Origin: a bacterium
Lineage (GTDB): Bacteria > Patescibacteriota > Minisyncoccia > UBA9983
Assembly (NCBI GenBank): GCA_023244795.1
Contig: JAHFLR010000011.1
Coordinates: 1 to 15,534, forward strand
Length of the DNA stretch: 15,534 bases
Reading direction: 5' to 3'
The translations under genes and the position numbers were made by a program. Position 1 is the stretch's first letter; every line of letters begins with the position of its first letter. Under the pieces are notes generated by a model. That model saw only the letters and a list, made by a program, of their open reading frames with translations. It had not been told where the DNA came from and searched no databases. Positions 6,491 through 12,532 of this stretch are shown here, in pieces.

Positions 6491-6973
6491 TTAAAACAAG
6501 TTGGTTATGTAAGTAGAAATGGTTTTGGTGGTTGTGCCGGTCTGCGACCTCCAAGAAACGGAGACGTCCAATTTTTTTGTGCCCGAGTCGGACACCCCAC
6601 CGGAAGCAACAATCTCCTGACTACTGGCATCCCTATTAACACCCGACAGTTTAAATTTTCTCTCAAACAAGCCGTCAACGAAAGTATCGGCCGTGGTGGT
6701 GGCCCAAGTAGTTCCGTTAAAATTTAAATAATGATCGTTGCCGTCCGCCAAGGCGCTAATATTTTGCCAGGAGGTGTCTCTCATTATTTTTACCGCTTCC
6801 ACCCCCTCCTCTAGCAAAAAAGCAGTTCTGGTATTATTGGAACTTTCCTCGCTTAATCTTATGGAAATTTGGCCAACAGTGGCTAAACCAAATAAAGCAA
6901 AAGAGATGATAGAAACACCAACAACGATTTCTATCATTCCAAATCCCGGATTTTCTCTTATTGCTTTCCTCAT
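6491..6973 (-). CDS. GspI/PilV-like minor prepilin
   Basis: A 160-residue prepilin-like protein. The cleavage motif is NPG before FGMIE at residues 8-15, a variant of GFTLIE that keeps the +5 glutamate. The hydrophobic helix runs to about residue 32. LLEEGVEAVKIMRDTSWQNI (about 48-67) matches the family feature E-G-(I/V)-E-x2-(R/K) of PilV-type pilins found in many CPR and Gram-positive pilus clusters. A small beta-rich domain follows. Its ATG shares one base with the TAA of the preceding H-like gene (TAATG), which suggests translational coupling. It is second in the H-I-J-K order. No Shine-Dalgarno is seen. Confidence 0.82.
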   Translation of the reverse strand: MRKAIRENPGFGMIEIVVGVSIISFALFGLATVGQISIRLSEESSNNTRTAFLLEEGVEAVKIMRDTSWQNISALADGNDHYLNFNGTTWATTTADTFVDGLFERKFKLSGVNRDASSQEIVASGGVSDSGTKKLDVSVSWRSQTGTTTKTISTYITNLF

Positions 6974-7428
6974 TAGATGCTTGGTATACCGCTGTTATTA
7001 ATGTTAATAACTTCCGTAGTCGCAATATTTGACTTCAACCTTATTGTAACAGATCCATACTGATCGGTCTTGCCGGTAATTTTTTGGAAAACGACATCGG
7101 AACCGCCACCGCTCAAAGAGAGGAGGGAAACCTCCGAACTCAGTGGAAATTTATAAACAATATTAGTTGCGCTAGCGGCATCATAAACAATGCCCGAAAA
7201 AACAGTAGCGCTGGAAGAAGCAAAGTGCACTCCAAACTGGTTAGACCCCTCCGAAGAAAGCGTTTTAGATCGCGCTTCGCCGATAGCGGTTAAAATCATA
7301 TCTGCGGTGTTCCCCAATCCTTGATTTTTGCTAAAGGAAGAAAAAGAACTGACAATTACGGCCACCGCCAACACCACCAAGGCGCCGGTTATCAATAATT
7401 CTATCAGGGTAAATCCTCCTTTTTTCAT
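6973..7428 (-). CDS. GspH/FimT-like minor prepilin
   Basis: A 151-residue prepilin with a very short leader, MKKGG, and a perfect GFTLIELL signature; cleavage is expected after G5. A hydrophobic helix spans residues about 6-29. Then comes TADMILTAIGEARSKTLSSE (about 41-60), the GspH/FimT helix ending in A-R-S-x-A/T. A beta domain follows, with NQFGVHFASSS and the late GSVTIRL strand that is common in GspH pseudopilins. It could instead be the main pilin, but the H-type features and its place first in an H-I-J-K series favour a minor subunit. It starts 2 nt after pilC and overlaps the next gene by 1 nt. Confidence 0.82.
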   Translation of the reverse strand: MKKGGFTLIELLITGALVVLAVAVIVSSFSSFSKNQGLGNTADMILTAIGEARSKTLSSEGSNQFGVHFASSSATVFSGIVYDAASATNIVYKFPLSSEVSLLSLSGGGSDVVFQKITGKTDQYGSVTIRLKSNIATTEVININNSGIPSI

Positions 7429-7430
7429 TT

Positions 7431-8648
7431 TTATCTTATTGCTTCGGTCATGGAGTACATCGGCTTAATCATAGAAATAGCAAAGAAGCCTACAAAGACT
7501 CCGATAATAACCATCAAGACCGGCTCAATAATGGTAGACAAATCTTTTGTCGCCACCGAAACCTCCTCCTCGTAAAAATCGGCCAAACGATTGAGCATTT
7601 CTCCCAGCTTGCCTGTTTCCTCTCCAACCGCCATCATCTCTCCGACTAGCGGCGGATAAAGGCGAGTGGCGCTCTTAAAAGAGGCCGACATCAACGTTCC
7701 CTTTTGGATATCGGCTTTGGCCTTATCCAGCACGATTTTGTAGTTATGATTTTGCACAACTTCCGAGGTGATGGATAAAGTTTCCACAATGTTGACGCCA
7801 GAAGAAATTAGCGAGGCAAGAGTTCTGCTAGTTCTGGCAGAGTTGAATTTTTTTACCAACCCGGAGACAATCGGCAGTCTAATAAAAACGTTGTCCAATA
7901 TTCTTTGGCCAATCCGGCTCCTCACAAAATAGATACCGGAAAAGATGATAGCCGCCAGTGTAACCAAAAATAAAACCAAGTTGCCAACAATAAAGTTGCT
8001 CATAAAAATGATAACCTGCGTGCTGACAGGCAATTGAAGATTCATTTCCGCAAAGTTAGAGACTAGGGTCGGCACCACATAAATCAACATCAAAATACCG
8101 ATGGATATCATTAAGACTAAAATAATAGAGGGGTAGATGAGCGCCCCCTTAACTTTTTTGAGCAAGGTGTGGTCTCGATCAAGCTGGTCGGAAACTATTT
8201 TTAAAGAGTCGCTCAGCTTACCGCTTTCTTCTCCTACCTTAACCATTGCCACGAACAGGGGAGAAAATATTTTAGGGTAACGCGCCAACGCCTCGCTTAA
8301 AGACGTGCCTTTTTGTATGTTTTCCCCTACGTCTAGAATCGCCTTTTTAAAAGTTTTGCTTTCCGTTTGTCTGCTTAAAACCTCCATCGCCCGAGGCGCC
8401 GAAACTCCCGCCCCCATCATCACGCTTAAATTTCTGGCAAAGATCATTTTGTCGGCAGTCGAGGCGCCACCTCCGAAAGAAATCTTAGATAAAAACGCCA
8501 TTTTTTTTCTTTCTTTGACCTCTTTACAGGAGACCAGGGTGTACCCGTCCTCTCTTAGCGTTCTGGACAGCTCAAACTTATCTTTGGCCTCCATAACGCC
8601 CTTTCTCTCTTCGCCAGAAATTTTTTTGGCTATGTAATTAAATTTCAT
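7431..8648 (-). CDS. pilC: Type IV pilus inner-membrane platform protein PilC
   Basis: The polytopic platform protein couples PilB to pilus assembly in the cytoplasmic membrane. Its 405 residues are the usual length. Residues 1-42 form the small N-terminal domain (FNYIAKKISGEERKGVMEAK). Two T2SSF repeats follow, about 68-190 and 270-392. Each carries the family motif: FVAMVKVGEESGKL (132-145) in the first and VGEMMAVGEETGKL (335-348) in the second. Membrane segments are predicted at about 172-195, 213-240 and 374-395. The ends IEPVLMVIIGVFVGF and MIKPMYSM are typical. It follows pilB by 4 nt and precedes the H-like prepilin gene by 2 nt. Confidence 0.97.
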   Translation of the reverse strand: MKFNYIAKKISGEERKGVMEAKDKFELSRTLREDGYTLVSCKEVKERKKMAFLSKISFGGGASTADKMIFARNLSVMMGAGVSAPRAMEVLSRQTESKTFKKAILDVGENIQKGTSLSEALARYPKIFSPLFVAMVKVGEESGKLSDSLKIVSDQLDRDHTLLKKVKGALIYPSIILVLMISIGILMLIYVVPTLVSNFAEMNLQLPVSTQVIIFMSNFIVGNLVLFLVTLAAIIFSGIYFVRSRIGQRILDNVFIRLPIVSGLVKKFNSARTSRTLASLISSGVNIVETLSITSEVVQNHNYKIVLDKAKADIQKGTLMSASFKSATRLYPPLVGEMMAVGEETGKLGEMLNRLADFYEEEVSVATKDLSTIIEPVLMVIIGVFVGFFAISMIKPMYSMTEAIR

Positions 8649-8652
8649 TTTT

Positions 8653-10419
8653 TTATTCGCTACTGGTTACTCTCATTACCTCCTCAATGGTAGTAATACC
8701 TTGGGCGGCCTTCATGATGCCGTCTTCAAACATTGTAAACATTCCCTCTTTTTTGGCTTGGCTCTCTATTTCTTCCGAAGAGGCGCTGGCAATAATCAGA
8801 CGTCTAATGGTTTCTGTAACCTCCAACATCTCGTGGATGCCGATGCGGTCTTTGTAGCCATCTGGCGCCTCCGGACTTTTTTTAGGATGGTAAAACGGCA
8901 CTTTATCCCAACCATCTTTGGGCCCTACTATTTTTTCTTTACGGATTAACTCTAACATTCTGTCTAAATCGACATCTTTGCTAAGGTGGTCCATTTCCTC
9001 CTTGCTCAAAAAATATTTTTCTTTAGCAGAGTGAATCATTCTAACCAACCTTTGGGCCATAATAATATTAACTGTTGAGGCCAACAAAAACGGTTCCACT
9101 TTCATATCTAACAATCTTGGGATAGAACCCGCCGCCGAGTTGGTGTGCAAGGTAGATAAAACCAAGTGGCCAGTAAGAGCGGCGTTAATGGCCAGCGAGG
9201 CCGTTTCGGTGTCTCTGATCTCTCCAACCATAATAATGTTTGGGTCTTGTCTTAAAAGTGCTCTTAACCCGCCGGCGAAAGTCATGCCGATTTCCGGCTT
9301 TACTTGGGTTTGGTTAATACGAGGAATCTGGTACTCTATCGGGTCTTCAACAGTAGAAATATTTACGTCGGGAGTATTTAAAATATCCAAAACAGTGTAA
9401 AGAGTTGTGGTTTTACCGCTTCCGGTGGGGCCGGTGACCAGCACCATACCAGTTGATTTTTTAATAGCCGAGTGGACTTGGTCGATTTGATCGGGGAAAA
9501 AGCCTAGCCGCTCTAAAGAAAATCCCTTTGACGACTCATGCAAGATTCTTAGTACCGCTTTTTCGCCATTATAAACCGGCAAAATAGAAACACGGAAAGA
9601 GACCCTCTCCTCATCTGTTTCTATTTTAAATCTTCCGTCTTGTGGCAAACGCTTTTCGTCTATTTTTAGGTTGGCCAAAACTTTTATTCTGGCGATGATG
9701 CCGGAGGAAACATTTTTTGGCAAAACCATGGCATCGTGCAAAATGCCGTCTATTCGGTAGCGGACAATCATCTCCTTTTCAAGCGGCTCAATATGAATAT
9801 CGCTGGCTCTTTGCACAATGGCGTACTTAAGTAACGTTTCCACGATTCTCACAATCGGCAAATCTTCGGCAAGTTTTTTTAAATCTTCGCCGGCAATTTC
9901 CTCCGCTCCCTCTTCGGAAGAGAGAATTTTTAACCCCTGCGCCTCTTTTTGGATAATGTCTCCGAATTCGGCCTTGAGCCCCTTCTGGTATTGCTGGAGA
10001 GCATTTTTAAGAGAGTTTTTATCGGTTAAACGAGGCAAAATTTTTAGCCCCAACTTTTTTCTTATAAAATCAATAGTTACCAAGTCCTCCGGATCAATCA
10101 TCGCCACCTCCAATTGATTTTCTTTTTTGCGATAAGCAATAATGTTGCTCTTTCGGGCAATAGGTTCGGGGATTAGACTTAAAACGGCATAATCAATTTT
10201 TTCGCTTTCCAAGTTAACAAAAGGGATGCCCAAAATATACGCCTGCAACCTCTTGAGGTTTTCCTCCGTAATTTTTCCTTCTTTGGTCAGCACCTCCTCC
10301 AGAGGCAGGTCTGTTTTTTTAGATTCTTCTTCGGCAGCAGTTAGGTCTCCACTGGTAACCAAGCCAGAATCAAGGAGAAACGCTTTTAATTGCTGAGGCT
10401 CGACGATTGATTTTCTCAT
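8653..10419 (-). CDS. pilB: Type IV pilus assembly ATPase PilB
   Basis: Hexameric cytoplasmic ATPase that powers pilus extension. The 588 residues divide into an N-terminal MshEN/T2SSE_N region (about 5-145), a linker, and the ATPase domain from about 185. Visible motifs: ASDIHIEP (205-212), arginine fingers around MIVRYRIDGI, Walker A GPTGSGKT (330-337), Asp box STVEDPIEY (355-363), Walker B IIMVGEIRD with E400, and His box GHLVLSTLHTN (417-427). The long N-terminal domain and the signature favour an extension motor over PilT. The segment after QRLVR (residues 456-527), which in most PilB/GspE proteins carries two CxxC zinc pairs, has no cysteine: it reads MIHSAKEKYFLS and later HPKKSPEAPDGYKDRIGI. 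The gene follows the receiver gene by 3 nt and has no Shine-Dalgarno. Confidence 0.98.
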   Translation of the reverse strand: MRKSIVEPQQLKAFLLDSGLVTSGDLTAAEEESKKTDLPLEEVLTKEGKITEENLKRLQAYILGIPFVNLESEKIDYAVLSLIPEPIARKSNIIAYRKKENQLEVAMIDPEDLVTIDFIRKKLGLKILPRLTDKNSLKNALQQYQKGLKAEFGDIIQKEAQGLKILSSEEGAEEIAGEDLKKLAEDLPIVRIVETLLKYAIVQRASDIHIEPLEKEMIVRYRIDGILHDAMVLPKNVSSGIIARIKVLANLKIDEKRLPQDGRFKIETDEERVSFRVSILPVYNGEKAVLRILHESSKGFSLERLGFFPDQIDQVHSAIKKSTGMVLVTGPTGSGKTTTLYTVLDILNTPDVNISTVEDPIEYQIPRINQTQVKPEIGMTFAGGLRALLRQDPNIIMVGEIRDTETASLAINAALTGHLVLSTLHTNSAAGSIPRLLDMKVEPFLLASTVNIIMAQRLVRMIHSAKEKYFLSKEEMDHLSKDVDLDRMLELIRKEKIVGPKDGWDKVPFYHPKKSPEAPDGYKDRIGIHEMLEVTETIRRLIIASASSEEIESQAKKEGMFTMFEDGIMKAAQGITTIEEVMRVTSSE

Positions 10420-10422
10420 GTT

Positions 10423-10815
10423 CTATTGATTATGTTCGTGTTTGTTTAAAATTTCTTCCGCCTTTTTAATAAGATCGCTGAGAGTATAATTAGCTTTAAC
10501 CAAATATGCCTGAGCGCCCAAAGAAAAAGCCCGGCCAATCTCAAGAGAGCTCTCCAAATTGGTTAAAACAGCAACTGGAATTTTAGAGAGCGAGGGGCTG
10601 TTTTTAATTTCCTCCAAAACCTGAAAGCCGTCTTTTTTGGGCACGATTAAATCGAGGAAGATTAAATCCGGCTTTTCGCTTTCTATTAACTTAACTCCGG
10701 ACTCTCCATCGTATGCCGAAACAATCTCGTAACCGCGCTCCTTAAATGCCCGAGAAATTGCATCCTGGAAGCTTCTGCTATCTTCAATAAAAATGATTTT
10801 TTTCTTTTCTTCCAT
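10423..10815 (-). CDS. Stand-alone response-regulator receiver (CheY-like)
   Basis: A 130-residue protein that is only a receiver domain, without DNA-binding or enzyme output. The acidic pocket is E11/D12 and the phospho-acceptor is D55 in LIFLDLIVPKKDGF. The switch residues are T85 (VAVLTN) and K107 (YLVKANY). This is a complete and presumably active set. Single-domain receivers act by binding partner proteins; PilG/PilH-type proteins of pilus systems are examples. It sits 10 nt after the kinase gene and 3 nt before pilB, so phosphorylation by that kinase and action on the pilus motor are reasonable but inferred. The C-terminal tail (EEILNKHEHNQ) is short. Confidence 0.95.
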   Translation of the reverse strand: MEEKKKIIFIEDSRSFQDAISRAFKERGYEIVSAYDGESGVKLIESEKPDLIFLDLIVPKKDGFQVLEEIKNSPSLSKIPVAVLTNLESSLEIGRAFSLGAQAYLVKANYTLSDLIKKAEEILNKHEHNQ

Positions 10816-10825
10816 AATAAAATGA

Positions 10826-11794
10826 TTATTTTTTTGCGACAGCGTACGTAGTTAGCGGCAGAGAGAACCAAAAAACGGAGCCTCGGCCCTCCAGAGTGCT
10901 AAAGCCAACCTTACCACCAGAGGCCTCGATTACATATTTTGAAATATATAATCCTATGCCCGCGCCTGCGGTTTGATAACGCATCGGGCCACGGCCACGG
11001 AAAAACTTTGTAAAAACTTTTTTGGCTTCTTCCTCCGAGAGCCCCACCCCTTCGTCTGTTACCGAGCAAGAGGCCATGCCGGAGGACCGATCCAAAATAA
11101 CGGCAATAACGCCCTTTTTATTTGAGTAGCGAACAGCATTATCTAAAAAGTGATCAATAACGCTTTTAATTTTTTCCCTGTCGGCCAGCACCGGTAAAAT
11201 TTTCTCCTTAACAACAACGGAAATAGTGATATCTGATTTTTGCGCTATCGGATTGTAAAAATTAACCGAACTGGTAACCAAATCCTCCAAAGAAAAGGCC
11301 GACAAGTTTAATTTAAAGTCTCCGTCTTCTATTCTGTTGAGCTCCAGCAGGTCGTTAACCATTCTGATCATCGACTCGTTTTGATTATTGATATCAATAA
11401 GAGCTGTTTCCGCCTCCTGGCCGGACAGCTGGCTTTTTTTACTAGCCAGAGCCTCAATTTGCCACTTGATGGTAGAGAGCGGATTTCTTAAGTGGTGAGA
11501 CATAATACTGATAAACTCGGTTTTGGCGACAATCGAGCTATTAACCATCTCAAAAGATCTGATAACGGCCGTGCCCACCACCAACAAAATGGCGGATAGC
11601 ATTAAAACGATAAGCGCCACTACCTCCGGGTCAACAAGGGTTCGGCCCACAAAGTAAGTGGCAACAATAGCCGCGATAATAATTAAGCCCATTAATACAA
11701 AAAGAAACTGCGGGCACTGGTAAAACTTAAATCCATAGCGGGTGCATCCGGTTAGAGAATTAGCAGATTTTTTTGAGGTTTTTTTGTCGTCCAT
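10826..11794 (-). CDS. Membrane histidine kinase without an extracellular sensor
   Basis: A 322-residue sensor kinase. Two predicted transmembrane helices (about 30-51 and 57-78) are separated by only a handful of residues (RTLVDPE), so there is no extracytoplasmic sensor domain. Signals would be sensed in the membrane, by the N-terminus (C17, C27) or through partners. HisKA follows: H-box MSHHLRNPLSTIKW with phospho-acceptor H100, in which the usual Glu after His is a second His. The HATPase_c domain has the N-box DHFLDNAVRYS (N219), G1 DEGVGL (247-252), F-box FTKFFRG and G2 GAGIGLYIS (277-285). It is first in the pilus operon, with the receiver gene next. A TATAAT lies 7 nt before its ATG, predicting a leaderless message; there is no Shine-Dalgarno. 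Confidence 0.95.
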   Translation of the reverse strand: MDDKKTSKKSANSLTGCTRYGFKFYQCPQFLFVLMGLIIIAAIVATYFVGRTLVDPEVVALIVLMLSAILLVVGTAVIRSFEMVNSSIVAKTEFISIMSHHLRNPLSTIKWQIEALASKKSQLSGQEAETALIDINNQNESMIRMVNDLLELNRIEDGDFKLNLSAFSLEDLVTSSVNFYNPIAQKSDITISVVVKEKILPVLADREKIKSVIDHFLDNAVRYSNKKGVIAVILDRSSGMASCSVTDEGVGLSEEEAKKVFTKFFRGRGPMRYQTAGAGIGLYISKYVIEASGGKVGFSTLEGRGSVFWFSLPLTTYAVAKK

Positions 11795-11801
11795 CTCTAT
11801 T

Positions 11802-11807
11802 ATTATA
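11802..11807 (-). promoter_or_regulatory. -10 box of the kinase-pilus operon
   Basis: A consensus TATAAT on the minus strand ends 7 nt before the kinase ATG at 11794. No convincing -35 hexamer is found at 16-18 nt. The predicted transcript starts at or within a base or two of the start codon. Confidence 0.5.
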
Positions 11808-11863
11808 TCTCAAATCAACGATTGAAGCGAGATTGCATTGTTTAAATGTTGATAAAATCCGCC

Positions 11864-11890
11864 TTGACTACCAACAACTCATGCTATAAG
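11864..11890 (+). promoter_or_regulatory. Promoter of the small cysteine-cluster gene
   Basis: TTGACT (11864-11869) and TATAAG (11885-11890) are 15 nt apart, and TGC just before the -10 makes an extended -10. Transcription would begin near 11897 and give a leader of about 38 nt with the GGAGGAG ribosome site. It fires away from the kinase operon promoter across the 140-bp intergenic region. Confidence 0.65.
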
Positions 11891-11922
11891 AATTAATTAG
11901 ATAGTCATCGACAACTAAATAC

Positions 11923-11929
11923 GGAGGAG
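11923..11929 (+). promoter_or_regulatory. Strong Shine-Dalgarno site deciding a GTG start
   Basis: GGAGGAG lies 5 nt before GTG at 11935. It is the strongest plus-strand ribosome site in the window and fixes the start, since no ATG occurs near the N-terminus. Confidence 0.8.
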
Positions 11930-11934
11930 AAACC

Positions 11935-12345
11935 GTGGGAGAGCGAGACAGCCACACATTATCGGCAGATTGGCCGGAGCACTGGAAAAGCTCCCTTGAG
12001 AAGTGGCAAAACATTTTGGACAAGGTACTATGCCGCATCCCCTTTGACGAACATCTGGGCTGGGAAGACCTGCGAGTTCAGAGACTCTGCGGTTATTGTG
12101 ACGAATTCTTAAATATCGGCTGTGACACATGCCCGCTTTGCCAACGCAAGCAGTGCTATATAAATCTCACCTGGGACGAAGGTTCGGGGACGCCCTTCTG
12201 GATGTTTCTGGAAATCATGAAAGAGCTCTCCAGAACTCTGGCCATCAACAGCGACGCCCAAGTAAACAACGAGTGGCTGGAGGCCGAGAAGCTGGCCCGA
12301 GCCATGATTGCCGCTATTGAGCTCGACCGGCCCCAAGCAGCCTAG
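11935..12345 (+). CDS. Small cysteine-cluster protein (unknown function)
   Basis: I cannot name this 136-residue protein. It starts at GTG with GGAGGAG 5 nt upstream. The N-terminal third is Trp-rich (W13, W17, W24, W43) and helical. The centre has seven cysteines in all, six of them clustered: C52 and C55 (LCGYC), C63, C66 and C69 (GCDTCPLC) and C74. The pattern CxxC-x7-CxxCP-x-C-x4-C suggests a metal-binding knuckle; from memory, similar short C-x2-C...C-x2-CPL modules occur in phage and CPR proteins of unknown role. The C-terminal third is an acidic helical segment (EAEKLARAMIAAIELD). It is monocistronic, with its own promoter and terminator between two housekeeping operons. No signal peptide or membrane segment is seen. 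Candidate roles (DNA or RNA binding, regulator) are guesses. Confidence 0.75.
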   Translation: MGERDSHTLSADWPEHWKSSLEKWQNILDKVLCRIPFDEHLGWEDLRVQRLCGYCDEFLNIGCDTCPLCQRKQCYINLTWDEGSGTPFWMFLEIMKELSRTLAINSDAQVNNEWLEAEKLARAMIAAIELDRPQAA

Positions 12346-12373
12346 CGCCCACTAACGCCTTACTCCTTATTTC

Positions 12374-12410
12374 CCGCCGCCCGGCCATTGCCGCGGCGGC
12401 TTTTCTTTTT
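12374..12410 (+). terminator. Intrinsic terminator of the cysteine-cluster gene
   Basis: CCGCCGC (12374-12380) pairs with GCGGCGG (12393-12399), with further GGC/GCC pairing inside the loop. TTTTCTTTTT follows at 12401-12410. It lies about 28 nt after the stop codon at 12345 and immediately before the nusA -35 box. Confidence 0.88.
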
Positions 12411-12415
12411 AACAT

Positions 12416-12443
12416 TTGACACTTATTTTTTTTGCCTTATACT
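12416..12443 (+). promoter_or_regulatory. Strong promoter of nusA-hppA
   Basis: Consensus TTGACA (12416-12421) and TATACT (12438-12443, one mismatch to consensus) are separated by 16 nt. Transcription should start near 12450, leaving a leader of about 83 nt before the nusA ATG. This is the best promoter in the window. Confidence 0.8.
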
Positions 12444-12455
12444 ACTAAATAGAAG

Positions 12456-12482
12456 TCTGTTCCGCCCGGAACGGATTTTTTT
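12456..12482 (+). terminator. Terminator-like hairpin in the nusA leader (possible attenuator)
   Basis: TCTGTTCC (12456-12463) pairs with GGAACGGA (12468-12475) through 8 bp, including one G-U pair, around a GCCC tetraloop. Seven T follow directly at 12476-12482. It lies downstream of the TTGACA/TATACT promoter and 50 nt before the nusA ATG. The upstream gene already has its own terminator at 12374-12410. It may act as an attenuator, a 5' stabilising hairpin or a tandem backup terminator. Confidence 0.7.
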
Positions 12483-12532
12483 AATAATCAATAAAAATAT
12501 AAAGGGCAAAATTACCAATTAATTAAAAAACA

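Noticed and set aside
6973-7428. H-like prepilin as the major pilin
   Set aside because: The helix after the hydrophobic segment and the late beta strands look like GspH/FimT, and its position heads an H-I-J-K series; not excluded but less likely.
12109-12336. Frames on both strands inside the cysteine-cluster gene
   Set aside because: No start signals; the GTG frame at 11935 has promoter, SD and terminator that fit it alone.
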